Shown here: in pieces, positions 9,644 through 18,856 of the stretch | How the letters are laid out: the number at the start of each line of letters is the position of its first letter | Numbering within the stretch: the first letter of the stretch is position 1 | Origin: Helicobacter bilis | GTDB lineage: Bacteria; Campylobacterota; Campylobacteria; Campylobacterales; Helicobacteraceae | Assembly (NCBI RefSeq): GCF_900198365.1 | Contig: NZ_FZMS01000001.1 | Location: forward strand, 1-64,000 | Direction of reading: 5' to 3' | Length of the DNA stretch: 64,000 nucleotides | The notes under the pieces: generated by a model | Database searches by the model: none | Seen by the model: the letters and a program-made list of their open reading frames with translations, nothing else | Told to the model about the DNA's origin: nothing | Made by a program: the position numbers and the translations under genes

Positions 9644-10008
9644 TACAGAGTTTTACAAGACTAAGCGTTGCTGACAATAGCGGTGCAAAAGAAGTTATGT
9701 GTATCAAAGTTTTGGGCGGTAGTCATAAGCGATATGCAAGCGTAGGTGATGTTATTGTGGTGTCTGTTAAAAAGGCTATCCCAAATGGCAAGGTGAAAAA
9801 AGGGCAAGTGCTAAAGGCCGTTGTTGTCCGCACAAAAAAAGAGATTCACAGAGACAATGGCTCTCTTGTGCGTTTTGATGATAATGCGGCAGTATTGCTT
9901 GATGCAAAAAGAGAGCCTATTGGCACTCGTATTTTTGGTCCAGTTAGTAGAGAAGTGCGATATGCGAATTTTATGAAGATAGTATCGTTAGCTCCGGAGG
10001 TATTATAG
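9640..10008 (+). CDS. rplN: Large ribosomal subunit protein uL14
   Basis: L14 forms an intersubunit bridge and is the target of the silencing factor RsfS. The 122-residue product starts [20 protein letters not shown] and contains [20 protein letters not shown] and [13 protein letters not shown]. It overlaps rpsQ by 4 bases and rplX by 1 base, a tightly coupled arrangement. Length is exactly typical. Confidence 0.98.
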   Translation: MIQSFTRLSVADNSGAKEVMCIKVLGGSHKRYASVGDVIVVSVKKAIPNGKVKKGQVLKAVVVRTKKEIHRDNGSLVRFDDNAAVLLDAKREPIGTRIFGPVSREVRYANFMKIVSLAPEVL

Positions 10009-10232
10009 TGAATAAGGTAAAGATTAAAAAAGGCGATATGGTAACAATTATCGCTGGTGATGACAAGGGTAAAAGCGGCGAAGTTCTTGCTGTGTTCCCA
10101 AAGAAAAATACTTTGATTGTTAAAGATTGTAAAGTGGCAAAAAAGGCAGTAAAGCCAACAGATGATAATAAAAAAGGTGGTTTTGTTGCAAAAGAAATGC
10201 CTATACATATTTCTAATGTAAAAAAATCATAG
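10008..10232 (+). CDS. rplX: Large ribosomal subunit protein uL24
   Basis: L24 is an assembly initiator of the 50S subunit. The 74-residue product has the KOW motif ([20 protein letters not shown] with [14 protein letters not shown]). It starts with GTG at 10008, preceded by CTCCGGAGG, and overlaps the rplN stop by one base. At 74 residues it is shorter than enterobacterial L24 (about 104), as is usual for epsilonproteobacteria. Confidence 0.95.
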   Translation: MNKVKIKKGDMVTIIAGDDKGKSGEVLAVFPKKNTLIVKDCKVAKKAVKPTDDNKKGGFVAKEMPIHISNVKKS

Positions 10233-10241
10233 GAGTGAAAT

Positions 10242-10787
10242 ATGTATGCTTTAAAAGAACGATATAAAAATGAGATTAGAGAAGAGCTTAAAAGAGCATT
10301 AGATATTAAGAATCCTATGCTTTTACCAAAGTTAGAAAAGATTGTGATTAGCGTAGGAGCTGGTGAGTATGCTAAAGAGGCAAAAATCATGCAAAACATT
10401 GCTGATACTATCTCTTTGATTGCAGGGCAAAAGGCAATTATCACAAAGGCAAAAAAATCTGTCGCAGGTTTTAAAATGCGTGAAGGTATGCCAATGGGTG
10501 TAAAAGTTACTTTGCGTGGCAATATGATGTATAACTTTTTAGAAAAACTCATTGTTATTGCATTGCCAAGAGTGAAAGACTTTAGAGGGATACCTCGCAA
10601 TGGCTTTGATGGTCGTGGTAATTATAGCTTTGGTTTAAACGAGCAGCTTATGTTTCCTGAAGTTGTTTATGATGATATTATGGTTACGCATGGTATGAAT
10701 ATTACGATTGTAACAAGCACAGATGACGATAAAGAAGCCTTTAAGCTTTTAGAGTTACTTGGTATGCCGTTTGCAAAAGGGAGATAA
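10242..10787 (+). CDS. rplE: Large ribosomal subunit protein uL5
   Basis: L5 binds 5S rRNA in the central protuberance and contacts P-site tRNA. The 181-residue product shows [58 protein letters not shown] and [12 protein letters not shown]. An AGGAGTGAAAT site precedes the ATG. Length is normal. Confidence 0.98.
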   Translation: MYALKERYKNEIREELKRALDIKNPMLLPKLEKIVISVGAGEYAKEAKIMQNIADTISLIAGQKAIITKAKKSVAGFKMREGMPMGVKVTLRGNMMYNFLEKLIVIALPRVKDFRGIPRNGFDGRGNYSFGLNEQLMFPEVVYDDIMVTHGMNITIVTSTDDDKEAFKLLELLGMPFAKGR

Positions 10788-10790
10788 TTT

Positions 10791-10976
10791 ATGGCAAAGA
10801 AATCTATGATAGCAAAAGCAAAGAGAAAAGCAAAATTTAGTGTTCGCAAATATACGCGTTGTCAAGTATGTGGCAGACCACATTCTGTGTATCGTGATTT
10901 TTCTTTGTGTCGTGTATGTTTAAGAAAAATGGGCAATGAGGGATTAATCCCCGGTTTAAGAAAAGCAAGCTGGTAA
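10791..10976 (+). CDS. rpsN: Small ribosomal subunit protein uS14, zinc-binding type
   Basis: S14 of the short type Z class (61 residues). Four zinc ligands are visible as CQVC (about residues 24-27) and CRVC (about 40-43), around the conserved [18 protein letters not shown]. Short zinc-type S14 is the normal epsilonproteobacterial form and contrasts with the 101-residue zinc-free form. It follows rplE by 3 bases. Confidence 0.98.
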   Translation: MAKKSMIAKAKRKAKFSVRKYTRCQVCGRPHSVYRDFSLCRVCLRKMGNEGLIPGLRKASW

Positions 10977-10986
10977 GGAGATAAAG

Positions 10987-11382
10987 ATGGTCAATGATAT
11001 TATTGCAGATTCTCTTACGCGGATTAGAAATGCAGCAATGAGAAAGCTCGATAGCACTGAATTATATTATGCAAAAATTGTTGCAAGTATTATGGAAGTT
11101 TTTAAGCAAAGAGGCTTTATTAAAGATTATAAAATCAATGATAAAGACGGCAAACAAAGCATTTTCGTGCAACTTGCTTATGATGATTCTGGTGTTTCTG
11201 TGATTAATGAAATCACTCGCATTAGTAAGCCCGGAAGAAGAGTATATAAAACTTCTAAGGAATTAAAAAGATTTAAAAATGGTTATGGAATCATCGTTGT
11301 TAGCACAAGCAAAGGTGTAATCGCAAATGATGAAGCTTATAAAACAAATGTTGGAGGCGAAGCCCTCTGCAGTATTTGGTAG
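10987..11382 (+). CDS. rpsH: Small ribosomal subunit protein uS8
   Basis: S8 binds 16S helix 21 and, in E. coli, represses the spc operon. The 131-residue product starts [20 protein letters not shown] and has the C-terminal signature [19 protein letters not shown] and [23 protein letters not shown] precedes the ATG. Ordering with rpsN and rplF is standard. Confidence 0.98.
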   Translation: MVNDIIADSLTRIRNAAMRKLDSTELYYAKIVASIMEVFKQRGFIKDYKINDKDGKQSIFVQLAYDDSGVSVINEITRISKPGRRVYKTSKELKRFKNGYGIIVVSTSKGVIANDEAYKTNVGGEALCSIW

Positions 11383-11390
11383 GAGTAGAA

Positions 11391-11927
11391 ATGTCAAGAA
11401 TTGGTAAGAAGCCTATCAGTATCCCAGATGGTATTGAAGTAAAGGTTGATAATAGTAAAATCATTTTCAAAGGCAAGAAAGAGAGCAAAGAGCTTGAGAC
11501 ACATGGTAGAGTTGGCATTAAGCTTGAGGATAAGCAATTATCTTTTTCACTATTAGACGATATGCCACAATCTCGTGCATTTTGGGGAACTTATCGTGCG
11601 TTAGCAAACAATATTGTTGTAGGTTTGCATGAAGGCTTTACAAAAACACTTGAGATCAATGGTGTGGGTTATAAGGCAAATGTAAGCGGTAAGACTCTAG
11701 AGTTAGCGCTTGGTTTCTCTCACCCAATTAAGTATCCTATCCCTGAAAATGTTGAAATTGGTGTTGAAAAAAATACCATTACCATTAAAGGAAGTGATAA
11801 ACAGCAAATTGGACAAATTGCCGCAGAGATTAGAGAGTTTAGACCACCAGAACCATATAAAGGTAAGGGTGTGAAATACAGCGATGAAGTGATATTGCGT
11901 AAAGCAGGAAAAACTTCTAAAAAATAA
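11391..11927 (+). CDS. rplF: Large ribosomal subunit protein uL6
   Basis: L6 lies near the factor-binding site of the 50S. The 178-residue product starts [17 protein letters not shown] and ends with the conserved [20 protein letters not shown]. The frame is open from 11376, but AGGAG at 11381-11385 selects the ATG at 11391, which gives the family start. Two repeated L6 domains are recognisable. Confidence 0.98.
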   Translation: MSRIGKKPISIPDGIEVKVDNSKIIFKGKKESKELETHGRVGIKLEDKQLSFSLLDDMPQSRAFWGTYRALANNIVVGLHEGFTKTLEINGVGYKANVSGKTLELALGFSHPIKYPIPENVEIGVEKNTITIKGSDKQQIGQIAAEIREFRPPEPYKGKGVKYSDEVILRKAGKTSKK

Positions 11928-11939
11928 TAAGGTGAGAAT

Positions 11940-12296
11940 ATGACAGCTAAAGTTTTAGAGAAAAAAAAGATTCTAAGAGAAAAATGTAAAAAGCGTATCC
12001 GTTCTCAATGCAATGGAAATGCGACAAAGCCACGAGTAAGCGTATTCCGTTCAAATAAACATTTTTACGCACAAGCTATTGATGATAGCAAAGGGCATAC
12101 AATCGCAGCTATTGATAGCAGGGTATTAAAAGTTGGCAATACAAAAGAAGACACAAATAAAATGGGTGCTGAATTTGCAAAGCTTTTAAAAGCAAAAAAT
12201 ATTAGTGCAGTTGTGTTTGATAGAAATGGATATTTGTATCATGGTGTAGTTGCTGCATTTGCTGATGGCTTAAGAAATAATGGCATAGCTCTATAA
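11940..12296 (+). CDS. rplR: Large ribosomal subunit protein uL18
   Basis: L18 binds 5S rRNA together with L5. The 118-residue product contains the family features [20 protein letters not shown] and [31 protein letters not shown] precedes the ATG. Length is typical. Confidence 0.97.
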   Translation: MTAKVLEKKKILREKCKKRIRSQCNGNATKPRVSVFRSNKHFYAQAIDDSKGHTIAAIDSRVLKVGNTKEDTNKMGAEFAKLLKAKNISAVVFDRNGYLYHGVVAAFADGLRNNGIAL

Positions 12297-12306
12297 GGAG
12301 AGACAA

Positions 12307-12747
12307 GTGGAAATCAATAGAGAAGAATTTAGTGAAGTTGTGGTAAATATAGGACGCGTAACAAAAGTTGTAAAAGGTGGTAGAAGATTCCGCTTTAATG
12401 CACTTGTTGTTGTTGGTAATCGCAATGGCTTAGTAGGCTTTGGTTTAGGCAAAGCCAAAGAAGTCCCCGATGCGATTAAAAAAGCAATTGATGATGCGTT
12501 TAAAAATATTGTGCAAGTAAATATTAAAGGCACAACAATAGCACATGATATTGAGCATAAATATAATGCAAGCAAGATTCTATTAAAGCCTGCAAGCGAG
12601 GGAACTGGTGTTATCGCTGGTGGAAGTGCCCGTCCTGTTATAGAACTTGCTGGTATCAAAGATATTTTGACAAAATCGCTTGGCTCTAATAACCCATACA
12701 ATGTAGTGCGTGCGACTATTGATGCGCTTGTTAGAATCAAGGCGTAA
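12307..12747 (+). CDS. rpsE: Small ribosomal subunit protein uS5
   Basis: S5 contributes to decoding accuracy; spectinomycin-resistance changes map to its N-terminal loop. The 146-residue product shows [40 protein letters not shown] and a C-terminal [20 protein letters not shown]. The start is GTG at 12307, directly after AAGGAGAGACAA. Length is slightly short, as in other epsilonproteobacteria. Confidence 0.97.
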   Translation: MEINREEFSEVVVNIGRVTKVVKGGRRFRFNALVVVGNRNGLVGFGLGKAKEVPDAIKKAIDDAFKNIVQVNIKGTTIAHDIEHKYNASKILLKPASEGTGVIAGGSARPVIELAGIKDILTKSLGSNNPYNVVRATIDALVRIKA

Positions 12748-12756
12748 GGAGAAAGT

Positions 12757-13155
12757 ATGTTAGAAAAAATTAAACCCGCTGAAAATAGTACAAAAGACAT
12801 TAAAAGAGTAGGGCGAGGGCAGGGTTCTGGCATGGGTAAAACTTCTACTCGTGGCGGTAAAGGGCAAACTGCAAGAACAGGCTATAAAGCAAAAAGAGGC
12901 TTTGAGGGCGGACAGCAACCATTACAAAGAAGATTGCCAAAAGTTGGTTTTAACTCACATGTGGAAAAGCCTTTTGTTATTAATGCTGAAAAACAAAAAA
13001 AAGTTGCAACACTAGATTCTATTAGCCTTGAGACTTTACGCTCGATCTACACAATCCCAAAATATGTTACAAAAGTAAAGCTTATTGGGGCAAGTGCAAA
13101 GAATCTAAAATCTAAAATCAGTGATGAAAGTGTTGTAGTAACTGGACAAGCTTAA
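12757..13155 (+). CDS. rplO: Large ribosomal subunit protein uL15
   Basis: L15 is a late assembly protein of the 50S. The 132-residue product has the glycine-rich N-terminal extension [20 protein letters not shown], then [19 protein letters not shown], and ends [21 protein letters not shown] precedes the ATG. The last base overlaps the secY ATG, a typical spc-operon coupling. Confidence 0.97.
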   Translation: MLEKIKPAENSTKDIKRVGRGQGSGMGKTSTRGGKGQTARTGYKAKRGFEGGQQPLQRRLPKVGFNSHVEKPFVINAEKQKKVATLDSISLETLRSIYTIPKYVTKVKLIGASAKNLKSKISDESVVVTGQA

Positions 13156-14444
13156 TGAATAAAAGTATTCTCAATAAAATTCTTATTACTCTCGCATTCT
13201 TATTTGCTTATAGAATGCTATCTTATGTTCCTGTTCCCGGCGTTGATGCTGAAGTGTTAAAACGCATTTTTGATAGCAATGCAAGCAATGCGCTTGGACT
13301 TTTTAATATGTTTAGCGGTAATGCGTTGGAACGCGTTAGTATTATCTCTCTTGGTATCATGCCTTATATCACCGCATCAATTATCATGGAGCTTTTATCA
13401 GCGACTTTTGCAAATATCGGCAAGATGAAAAAAGAAAGAGATGGTATGCAGCAGTATATGCAGATTATCCGCTATCTTACGATATTTATTACAATCGTGC
13501 AGGCAATCAGTGTATCCTATGGTCTGCAAAGCATTGATGGTGGTAGTGCTATTATGTTGCATAATATGACTTTATTTGTGTCTATTGCGGTTATTTCTAT
13601 GCTTGCTGGGACGATGCTTCTCATGTGGATAGGAGAGCAGATTACACAAAGAGGCGTGGGTAATGGTATAAGCCTTATTATTTTTGCTGGGATTGTATCT
13701 GGGATTCCGGGTGCGATTGGTGCGGAGTTTAGTGCGGTAAGTGAGAATGAAAAAAGCATATTCCAACTATTACTTGTATTGGCGGTTATCCTTATTACCG
13801 TGTTTGTTATTATTTATGTTGAGCTTGGTGAAAGAAGAGTGCCTATCTCTTATGCGCGTAAAGTCATCATGCAAAATCAGCATAAGCGGATTATGAACTA
13901 CATTCCAATTAAGATAAATTTAAGCGGTGTTATTCCACCTATTTTTGCTTCAGCCTTGCTTGTTTTTCCATCGACCATATTGCAACAATTTGCAGGAAAA
14001 CAAGTTGCAGAAAATCAAGCAAATAGTGACTCATGGCTTGTTATAATTGCAGATTACATAAGCCCATCATCGTATTTTTATAATATCCTTATGTTTATCT
14101 TTATTATCTTTTTTGCGTATTTTTACTCTTCAATTGTGTTTAACGCAAAAGATATAGCAGATAATCTTAAGCGACAAAATGGCTATATACCGGGACTGCG
14201 ACCCGGAGAGAATACCGCGAGTTATCTCAATAAGGTAGCGGGGCATTTAACATTCTGGGGTGCTTTATATCTTGCAATTATTTCTACTATTCCATGGATT
14301 CTATTAAAAGGTATAGGGGTGCATTTTGTGTTTGGTGGGACTTCTGTATTGATTGTAGTCCAAGTTGCTATTGATACAATGAGAAAGATTGAGGCACAGC
14401 TATATACAAGCAAGTATCAAACATTAAGTGCGGTGGGAATCTAA
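13155..14444 (+). CDS. secY: Protein translocase channel subunit SecY
   Basis: Pore-forming subunit of the SecYEG translocon in the inner membrane. The 429-residue product has about ten hydrophobic helices. The family signatures ISLGIMPYITASIIMELL (helix 2 plug region), ERRVPISYARKV and the cytoplasmic GYIPGLRPGENTASYLNKV loop are present. Length is normal. It overlaps rplO by one base; the partner secE is at 20424. Confidence 0.98.
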   Translation: MNKSILNKILITLAFLFAYRMLSYVPVPGVDAEVLKRIFDSNASNALGLFNMFSGNALERVSIISLGIMPYITASIIMELLSATFANIGKMKKERDGMQQYMQIIRYLTIFITIVQAISVSYGLQSIDGGSAIMLHNMTLFVSIAVISMLAGTMLLMWIGEQITQRGVGNGISLIIFAGIVSGIPGAIGAEFSAVSENEKSIFQLLLVLAVILITVFVIIYVELGERRVPISYARKVIMQNQHKRIMNYIPIKINLSGVIPPIFASALLVFPSTILQQFAGKQVAENQANSDSWLVIIADYISPSSYFYNILMFIFIIFFAYFYSSIVFNAKDIADNLKRQNGYIPGLRPGENTASYLNKVAGHLTFWGALYLAIISTIPWILLKGIGVHFVFGGTSVLIVVQVAIDTMRKIEAQLYTSKYQTLSAVGI

Positions 14445-14451
14445 GCTTACT

Positions 14452-15210
14452 ATGAGTATTGCGACAAGAAATAAAAATGAATTAGCATTACTAGCTCAAG
14501 CAAACAAAGTGGTTGCCCTAACGCTTGATTATGCTAAAACGATAGTAAGTGAGGGGATTAGTCTTTTAGATCTTGACAAGGCAATCGAAGATAAGATTCT
14601 ATCATTAGAATCGTTGCCAAGCTTTAAAGGATTATATGGCTTTCCTAATGCGGCATGTATATCTGTAAATCAAGTGATTATACATGGCATTCCAACAGAT
14701 TATCGCTTAAAGCAAGGCGATATCGTTGGCATTGATATTGGCACAAAATATAAAAATTATTATGGCGATGGGGCAATTACTATTGGTGTAGGCAAGGTAA
14801 GCGATAAGGATGCAAAGCTTATGGAGTGTTCCTTACGCACACTTTATAATACAATAGATTCCATAAAAGCTGGTATGCGATTTAAAGAGATTAGTGCTAT
14901 TTTACAGGAAAATATCGAGGGCATGGGCTTTGTGCCTTTGCTTGGATTCTGTGGGCATGGCATAGGCACAAAGCCACATGAAGAGCCGAGTATCCCAAAT
15001 TATTTAGAAGATGGTGTCAAAATGGGCGGTCCTAAGGTTAGAAACGGCATGGTATTTTGCCTTGAGCCTATGGTATGCCAAAAAAATGGTGAGCCTGTCA
15101 TTTTAGATGATAAATGGTCTGTTGTAAGCAAAGATGGTTTAAATACTTCTCATCATGAGCACACAATCGCAATCATTGATGGAAAGGCAAGAATTTTAAC
15201 GGAGTTATAA
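14452..15210 (+). CDS. map: Methionine aminopeptidase type I
   Basis: Removes the N-terminal methionine from nascent proteins in the cytoplasm using a two-metal centre. The 252-residue product shows the type I fold: H in IHGIPTDYRLKQGDIVGIDI, metal ligands D in GIDIGTKY and YGDGAITIG, H in GFCGHGIGTKPHEEPSIPNY, and the C-terminal EHTIAIIDG. The frame is open from 14428, but the ATG at 14452 gives the family start; its ribosome site is weak. It sits between secY and infA as usual. Confidence 0.96.
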   Translation: MSIATRNKNELALLAQANKVVALTLDYAKTIVSEGISLLDLDKAIEDKILSLESLPSFKGLYGFPNAACISVNQVIIHGIPTDYRLKQGDIVGIDIGTKYKNYYGDGAITIGVGKVSDKDAKLMECSLRTLYNTIDSIKAGMRFKEISAILQENIEGMGFVPLLGFCGHGIGTKPHEEPSIPNYLEDGVKMGGPKVRNGMVFCLEPMVCQKNGEPVILDDKWSVVSKDGLNTSHHEHTIAIIDGKARILTEL

Positions 15211-15435
15211 ATGGCAAAAGATGATGTAATTAAAGTAGATGGTAAAGTAATCGAGGCATTGCCTAGCACGACATTTAGAGTAGAGTTAGAGAATAAGCAT
15301 ATAGTGCTATGCCATATTTCTGGTAAAATGCGTATGCACAATATTAAGATTCTACCCGGCGATAATGTGCAGATAGAATTAACCCCATATAGCCTTGATA
15401 AAGGTCGCATTGTATTACGCTATCCGCGTGATTAG
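15211..15435 (+). CDS. infA: Translation initiation factor IF-1
   Basis: IF-1 occupies the 30S A site during initiation. The 74-residue OB-fold protein contains [40 protein letters not shown] and [12 protein letters not shown]. The ATG abuts the map stop, and GGAG lies 7 bases upstream inside map. It is the last recognisable gene of the operon; the expected rpmJ and rpsM do not follow. Confidence 0.98.
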   Translation: MAKDDVIKVDGKVIEALPSTTFRVELENKHIVLCHISGKMRMHNIKILPGDNVQIELTPYSLDKGRIVLRYPRD

Positions 15436-15541
15436 CCTTTATGACTAGTGGCTTTAAGAGAACACATATAGCAGGGGTTATATAAATAAATTTTGCGCTT
15501 AAATTATCTTATTTGAATCTATTTTGCAAAAAGGATAAAAA

Positions 15542-17192
15542 ATGAGTGAGAATGTAACGATACAACATAATAAAGATTGTATAGAACTAATAAGGGGGGG
15601 GGGGGTAACTTGCTATAAGCATAATAAGCAAGTAAAACCCAAAATAGATTTTATACAATATGTGCTGCTTGTATGTATAGCTTTAGTTTTTATAGCTTGT
15701 AGCAACTCTTTGCAATATGTGAAAGATTCTAGTAGTTTTTCTAGCTTTGAGCTAGACTATCATGATATAGAATCCGTGATAGATGAAAACGCAAAATCCT
15801 TCATAAAATCAAACCTCATGAAAAAGTATGACGCTGATAAAAAAGCAGTCATGGCAATATCAAATATAGAGAATCTAAGCGATGAAAAGATAGACACAGA
15901 GTTTATAAGTCGCAAACTCATACGCAGACTTAGCTCTTATGAGCAAATCGTGCTAACAAACGCAGTAGCAGGCAGTGGTGCTAAAGCAGACAGCATGATA
16001 GAAGATTCTAGAAAGCTAACAGAAAATGATAACTTCAATCAATATACAACAAAAGAAAAAGGCAGAATTTTAGCACCCGAATACAGCCTTAGTGGAAAAA
16101 TCACAAAAAGTATAAAAAACATAGGCAAAAAGCAAAGGGTAGATTATCAATTTCTCTTTATAGTCAGTGATTTAGATAGCGGTAGAGAGGTTTGGAGTAA
16201 TGACACGATAATAAGTAAAGCGATAAAAAAAGAGGAAATAAGCAAATACAGCACAACAAATACAAACAATGTCGAAGCTACCAAATACAATGAAATAGGC
16301 TGGAACAATTACTACAATAGCGAGTATGGCAAAGCTAAAAAATACTTTAAAAAAGCTTGTAATCTAGGCTTAAAAGAAGCATGTGAAAATGTAAGAAAAG
16401 CACAAGATTCTAAAAAGGAAGCAAGGATTGCTAGGTCGTTTCTCAATGATACAAATAGTACTTTTGGCGGGATTGTGGGAGCTGATGTTGGCATTTTTTC
16501 TGGTGGTAGGGTCAATATGCCACAAACGACTTATTTACGCAGAATAAGCAATCAAGCATTAATGAAAGTATATATTGAAGAATTTTCTAGTCATTCGCAT
16601 GTTTCTAATTATCCTGTTACCTTAAGAGTAGGTGGATTCTACAAAAAAGATAAGGGGTTATTTTTAGAAACGAACTTTTTGTATCGTATATATGACAACA
16701 AACTCGCACCACTTGAAGTCGATTGCATATGGACTGATGGACAATACTGCAATCCTGCAACAAATGTAAAAAGTGTGGATTTTCAACATTCTCAAATTGG
16801 AGGAAATTTGAGAATTGGCTATGGGAATACATGGAGATATGTATCGCTGATGGGATATATAGGGGGCGGTGCTTTTTTAGATGTGGATTCCAATATGACC
16901 ATAAGAGGACATTTTTCGAATAGAGTGGTATAAAGACTATAATCTTACCAAAAAGATACAAGGTATCTATCCATTTTGGGAAATAGGTAGTTATATGACA
17001 TATAAAGATAGGTTTTTTGTAGAAATGAGTTATAGATATGTTTTTGAGGGTGATATTGATAAATATTGGGTTGACGCCTCTTCTTTTAATCTCGGCATAG
17101 GCGTATTTTTAAGTAAAAAAAAATGTTTAGTCGTTAAAGGATTGGCAAATGATAATTTGGGGCATATTGTTAGGCGGACTTGTGTTTCTTAA
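15542..17192 (+). pseudogene. Phase-variable LpoB-like lipoprotein fused to Sel1-like repeat and beta-barrel; C-terminus frameshifted
   Basis: The intact part is 463 codons (15542-16933). It has a lipoprotein signal with lipobox VFIAC near residue 53, preceded by an unusually long 38-residue polar stretch that contains a G12 tract (15594-15605). Residues about 60-250 resemble the LpoB penicillin-binding-protein activator fold (AVMAISNIENLSDEKIDTEF, EYSLSGKIT, REVWSNDT). About 265-300 is a Sel1-like repeat (YGKAKKYFKKACNLGLKEAC). From about 310 on, alternating strands look like an outer-membrane barrel. The frame breaks at a T5 run (16912-16916); removing one T joins it to an open frame ending at 17192 that completes the barrel (VDASSFNLGIGVFL). 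G12 keeps the N-terminal part in frame. Family calls come from sequence appearance only. Confidence 0.6.
15594..15605 (+). repeat. Poly-G tract (G12), coding contingency locus
   Basis: Twelve consecutive G residues between codons for Arg and Val about 18 codons into the lipoprotein gene, upstream of its signal peptide. With 12 G the frame is open; gain or loss of one G would abolish the lipoprotein. Slipped-strand variation at such tracts is well established in Helicobacter and Campylobacter. Confidence 0.9.
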
Positions 17193-18128
17193 GCAAAAAT
17201 GGGCGAAAGCCCTAATTGCTGTCCTGATAGCTGGTTATATAATTCTTGTGTTTGTTGGTATCAACGAAGTGCCGAAGTTTGCTCAAAACAAATTGATATT
17301 CAGCGAAATAAAAAATGCGTTCATAGTCATTGTGATTGTCGCGTCTGTGTATTTCTTGTCGAAAAAAGATCAATCACCTAACAAGCAACAAGAAAAAGCA
17401 AGAAAAGACAGAAAGCTAGATTCTATAAAAACCCTAATATAAGGCATAGTGAAACATATCTTACGCATTCTAAAGAAATTTTACACATAGATTCTAATGT
17501 AGAATCTAAAGAGAATGTTTTATTATCAAGTAAAGATTCTATAGAATCTAAAGAAATCTATCAAGCAAAGTCTTTAGAAAAAGAGCATACACAAGATATT
17601 ACCCCAGAAGTAGAAATCATAGAAGTAAAAGATGAAAATAAAAGATCTAAAAATGATAGAATCCTTTGTTCTTTTTGTGGTAGTAAAAATGTATCAAATG
17701 CGAATTTTTGCCATTCCTGTGGTAAGAGTATAAGCTTAGATTCTAAAGATTTTAGAGAATCTAAAAAAGAATATGCTAATAATAAAGCTGGTATTTTAAA
17801 ATATCAAGGCTTATTTCAAATTCTTATAGGATTGCATGGGTTATTTGTGATTGTATTTATATTGTCAATAGTGCTTTCGGAGTTTAAAACAAAACCGATA
17901 GAATCTTTATTTTTTGGTGTTTTATTATTGTTGCCATTCGCATACACTTTCTACCAATACTTTAGATATAAAAAAATTTGGACATATTATGTATTTTTAG
18001 TATGCTTTGGCTTACTTTGCATATTGTCATTTTTTGGAATGTTTGGGAATCCTTTCGCTGTCATTGTTTTTATTTTATATTGTCTTATCCTTTGGTATCT
18101 TTATGAAAGCTTAAAATTAAATGGTTAA
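17149..18128 (+). pseudogene. Zinc-ribbon polytopic membrane protein, split by a one-base frameshift
   Basis: The ATG at 17149, 8 bases after AAAGGA, opens a 97-codon frame with two or three membrane helices that stops at 17442. From about 17430 the next frame is open to 18128 but has no ATG, GTG or TTG until 17832, so it cannot be an independent gene from its beginning. Adding one A to the A5 run at 17427-17431 joins both into about 326 residues: N-terminal helices, a polar Ser/Glu/Lys linker, a zinc ribbon CSFC-x10-CHSC (about 17670-17724), and three or four C-terminal helices. It overlaps the end of the barrel frame. I do not recognise the family; membrane-anchored zinc-ribbon proteins of unknown role are common. 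It could be a decayed gene, a slippage-controlled gene, or a sequencing error. Confidence 0.6.
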
Positions 18129-18172
18129 AATATTGTCTAAACTTAATTAATTTAAAAAATATCATTTAAGTC

Positions 18173-18201
18173 TTGACAAAGTTAAAAAAATAAGGCATAA
18201 T
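18173..18201 (+). promoter_or_regulatory. Promoter of the tRNA-tuf operon
   Basis: TTGACA (18173-18178), 17-base spacer, CATAAT (18196-18201). The consensus -35 box and spacing suit a strong stable-RNA promoter; the first tRNA begins about 31 bases after the expected start site. Confidence 0.7.
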
Positions 18202-18238
18202 TCAACCTTTAATCTTTTAGCATTTTTGATTTTAGTAT

Positions 18239-18314
18239 GCTGGTTTAGCTCAGTTGGTAGAGCAGCTGCCTTGTAAGCAGCAGGCCGGGGGTTCGAGTCC
18301 CTTAACCAGCTCCA
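18239..18314 (+). tRNA. tRNA-Thr (anticodon TGT)
   Basis: The 76-base cloverleaf has acceptor stem GCTGGTT paired with AACCAGC, a genome-encoded CCA end, the GGTTCGAGTCC T arm and anticodon loop CTTGTAA (anticodon TGT, reads ACA). First of a Thr-Tyr-Gly-Thr array ahead of tuf, an arrangement also known in Campylobacter and Helicobacter. Confidence 0.95.
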
Positions 18315-18401
18315 TTTTTTAATCAAACTCTAATATTTTTAAGTTTAGTTATTTTGACTTTAAATAAAACATCAGTGTTTGACCAGTTTTTTAGCATTTG
18401 T

Positions 18402-18486
<85 letters not shown>

Positions 18487-18499
18487 TTGTTTTTTGTTT

Positions 18500-18576
18500 G
18501 CGGGAATAGCTCAGTTGGCTAGAGCATCAGCCTTCCAAGCTGAGGGTCGCGGGTTCGAGCCCCGTTTCCCGCTCCA
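18500..18576 (+). tRNA. tRNA-Gly (anticodon TCC)
   Basis: The 77-base tRNA has acceptor GCGGGAA/TTCCCGC, encoded CCA, T arm GCGGGTTCGAGCCCCGT and anticodon loop CTTCCAA (TCC, reads GGA). Third of the four-tRNA array. Confidence 0.95.
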
Positions 18577-18718
18577 TTTGTGTGAATAGATTATTTCGAT
18601 TTATTAACGACTGGGAGCTGAAAACTTAGTTATTTTAGGATTTTTTCTAAACGCTTTTGTTTCCTGCTAGTTCTCGTTTTAAATCTAGTTATGTAATTAT
18701 TTATAGTTTTTTATTTTT

Positions 18719-18793
18719 GCCCATATAGCTCAGTGGCAGAGCACTTCCTTGGTAAGGAAGAGGTCGGCGGTTCAATCCCGCTTATGGGCTCCA
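18719..18793 (+). tRNA. tRNA-Thr (anticodon GGT)
   Basis: The 75-base tRNA has acceptor GCCCATA/TATGGGC, encoded CCA, and anticodon loop TTGGTAA (GGT, reads ACC/ACT). Last tRNA before tuf, which starts 63 bases downstream, so tuf mRNA is probably released by tRNA processing. Confidence 0.95.
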
Positions 18794-18856
18794 GTTTTTC
18801 GTTGGTTTTGAATTTTTATTCAATAGTCGTGTTTAATTTTATTTTAGGAGATAGCT

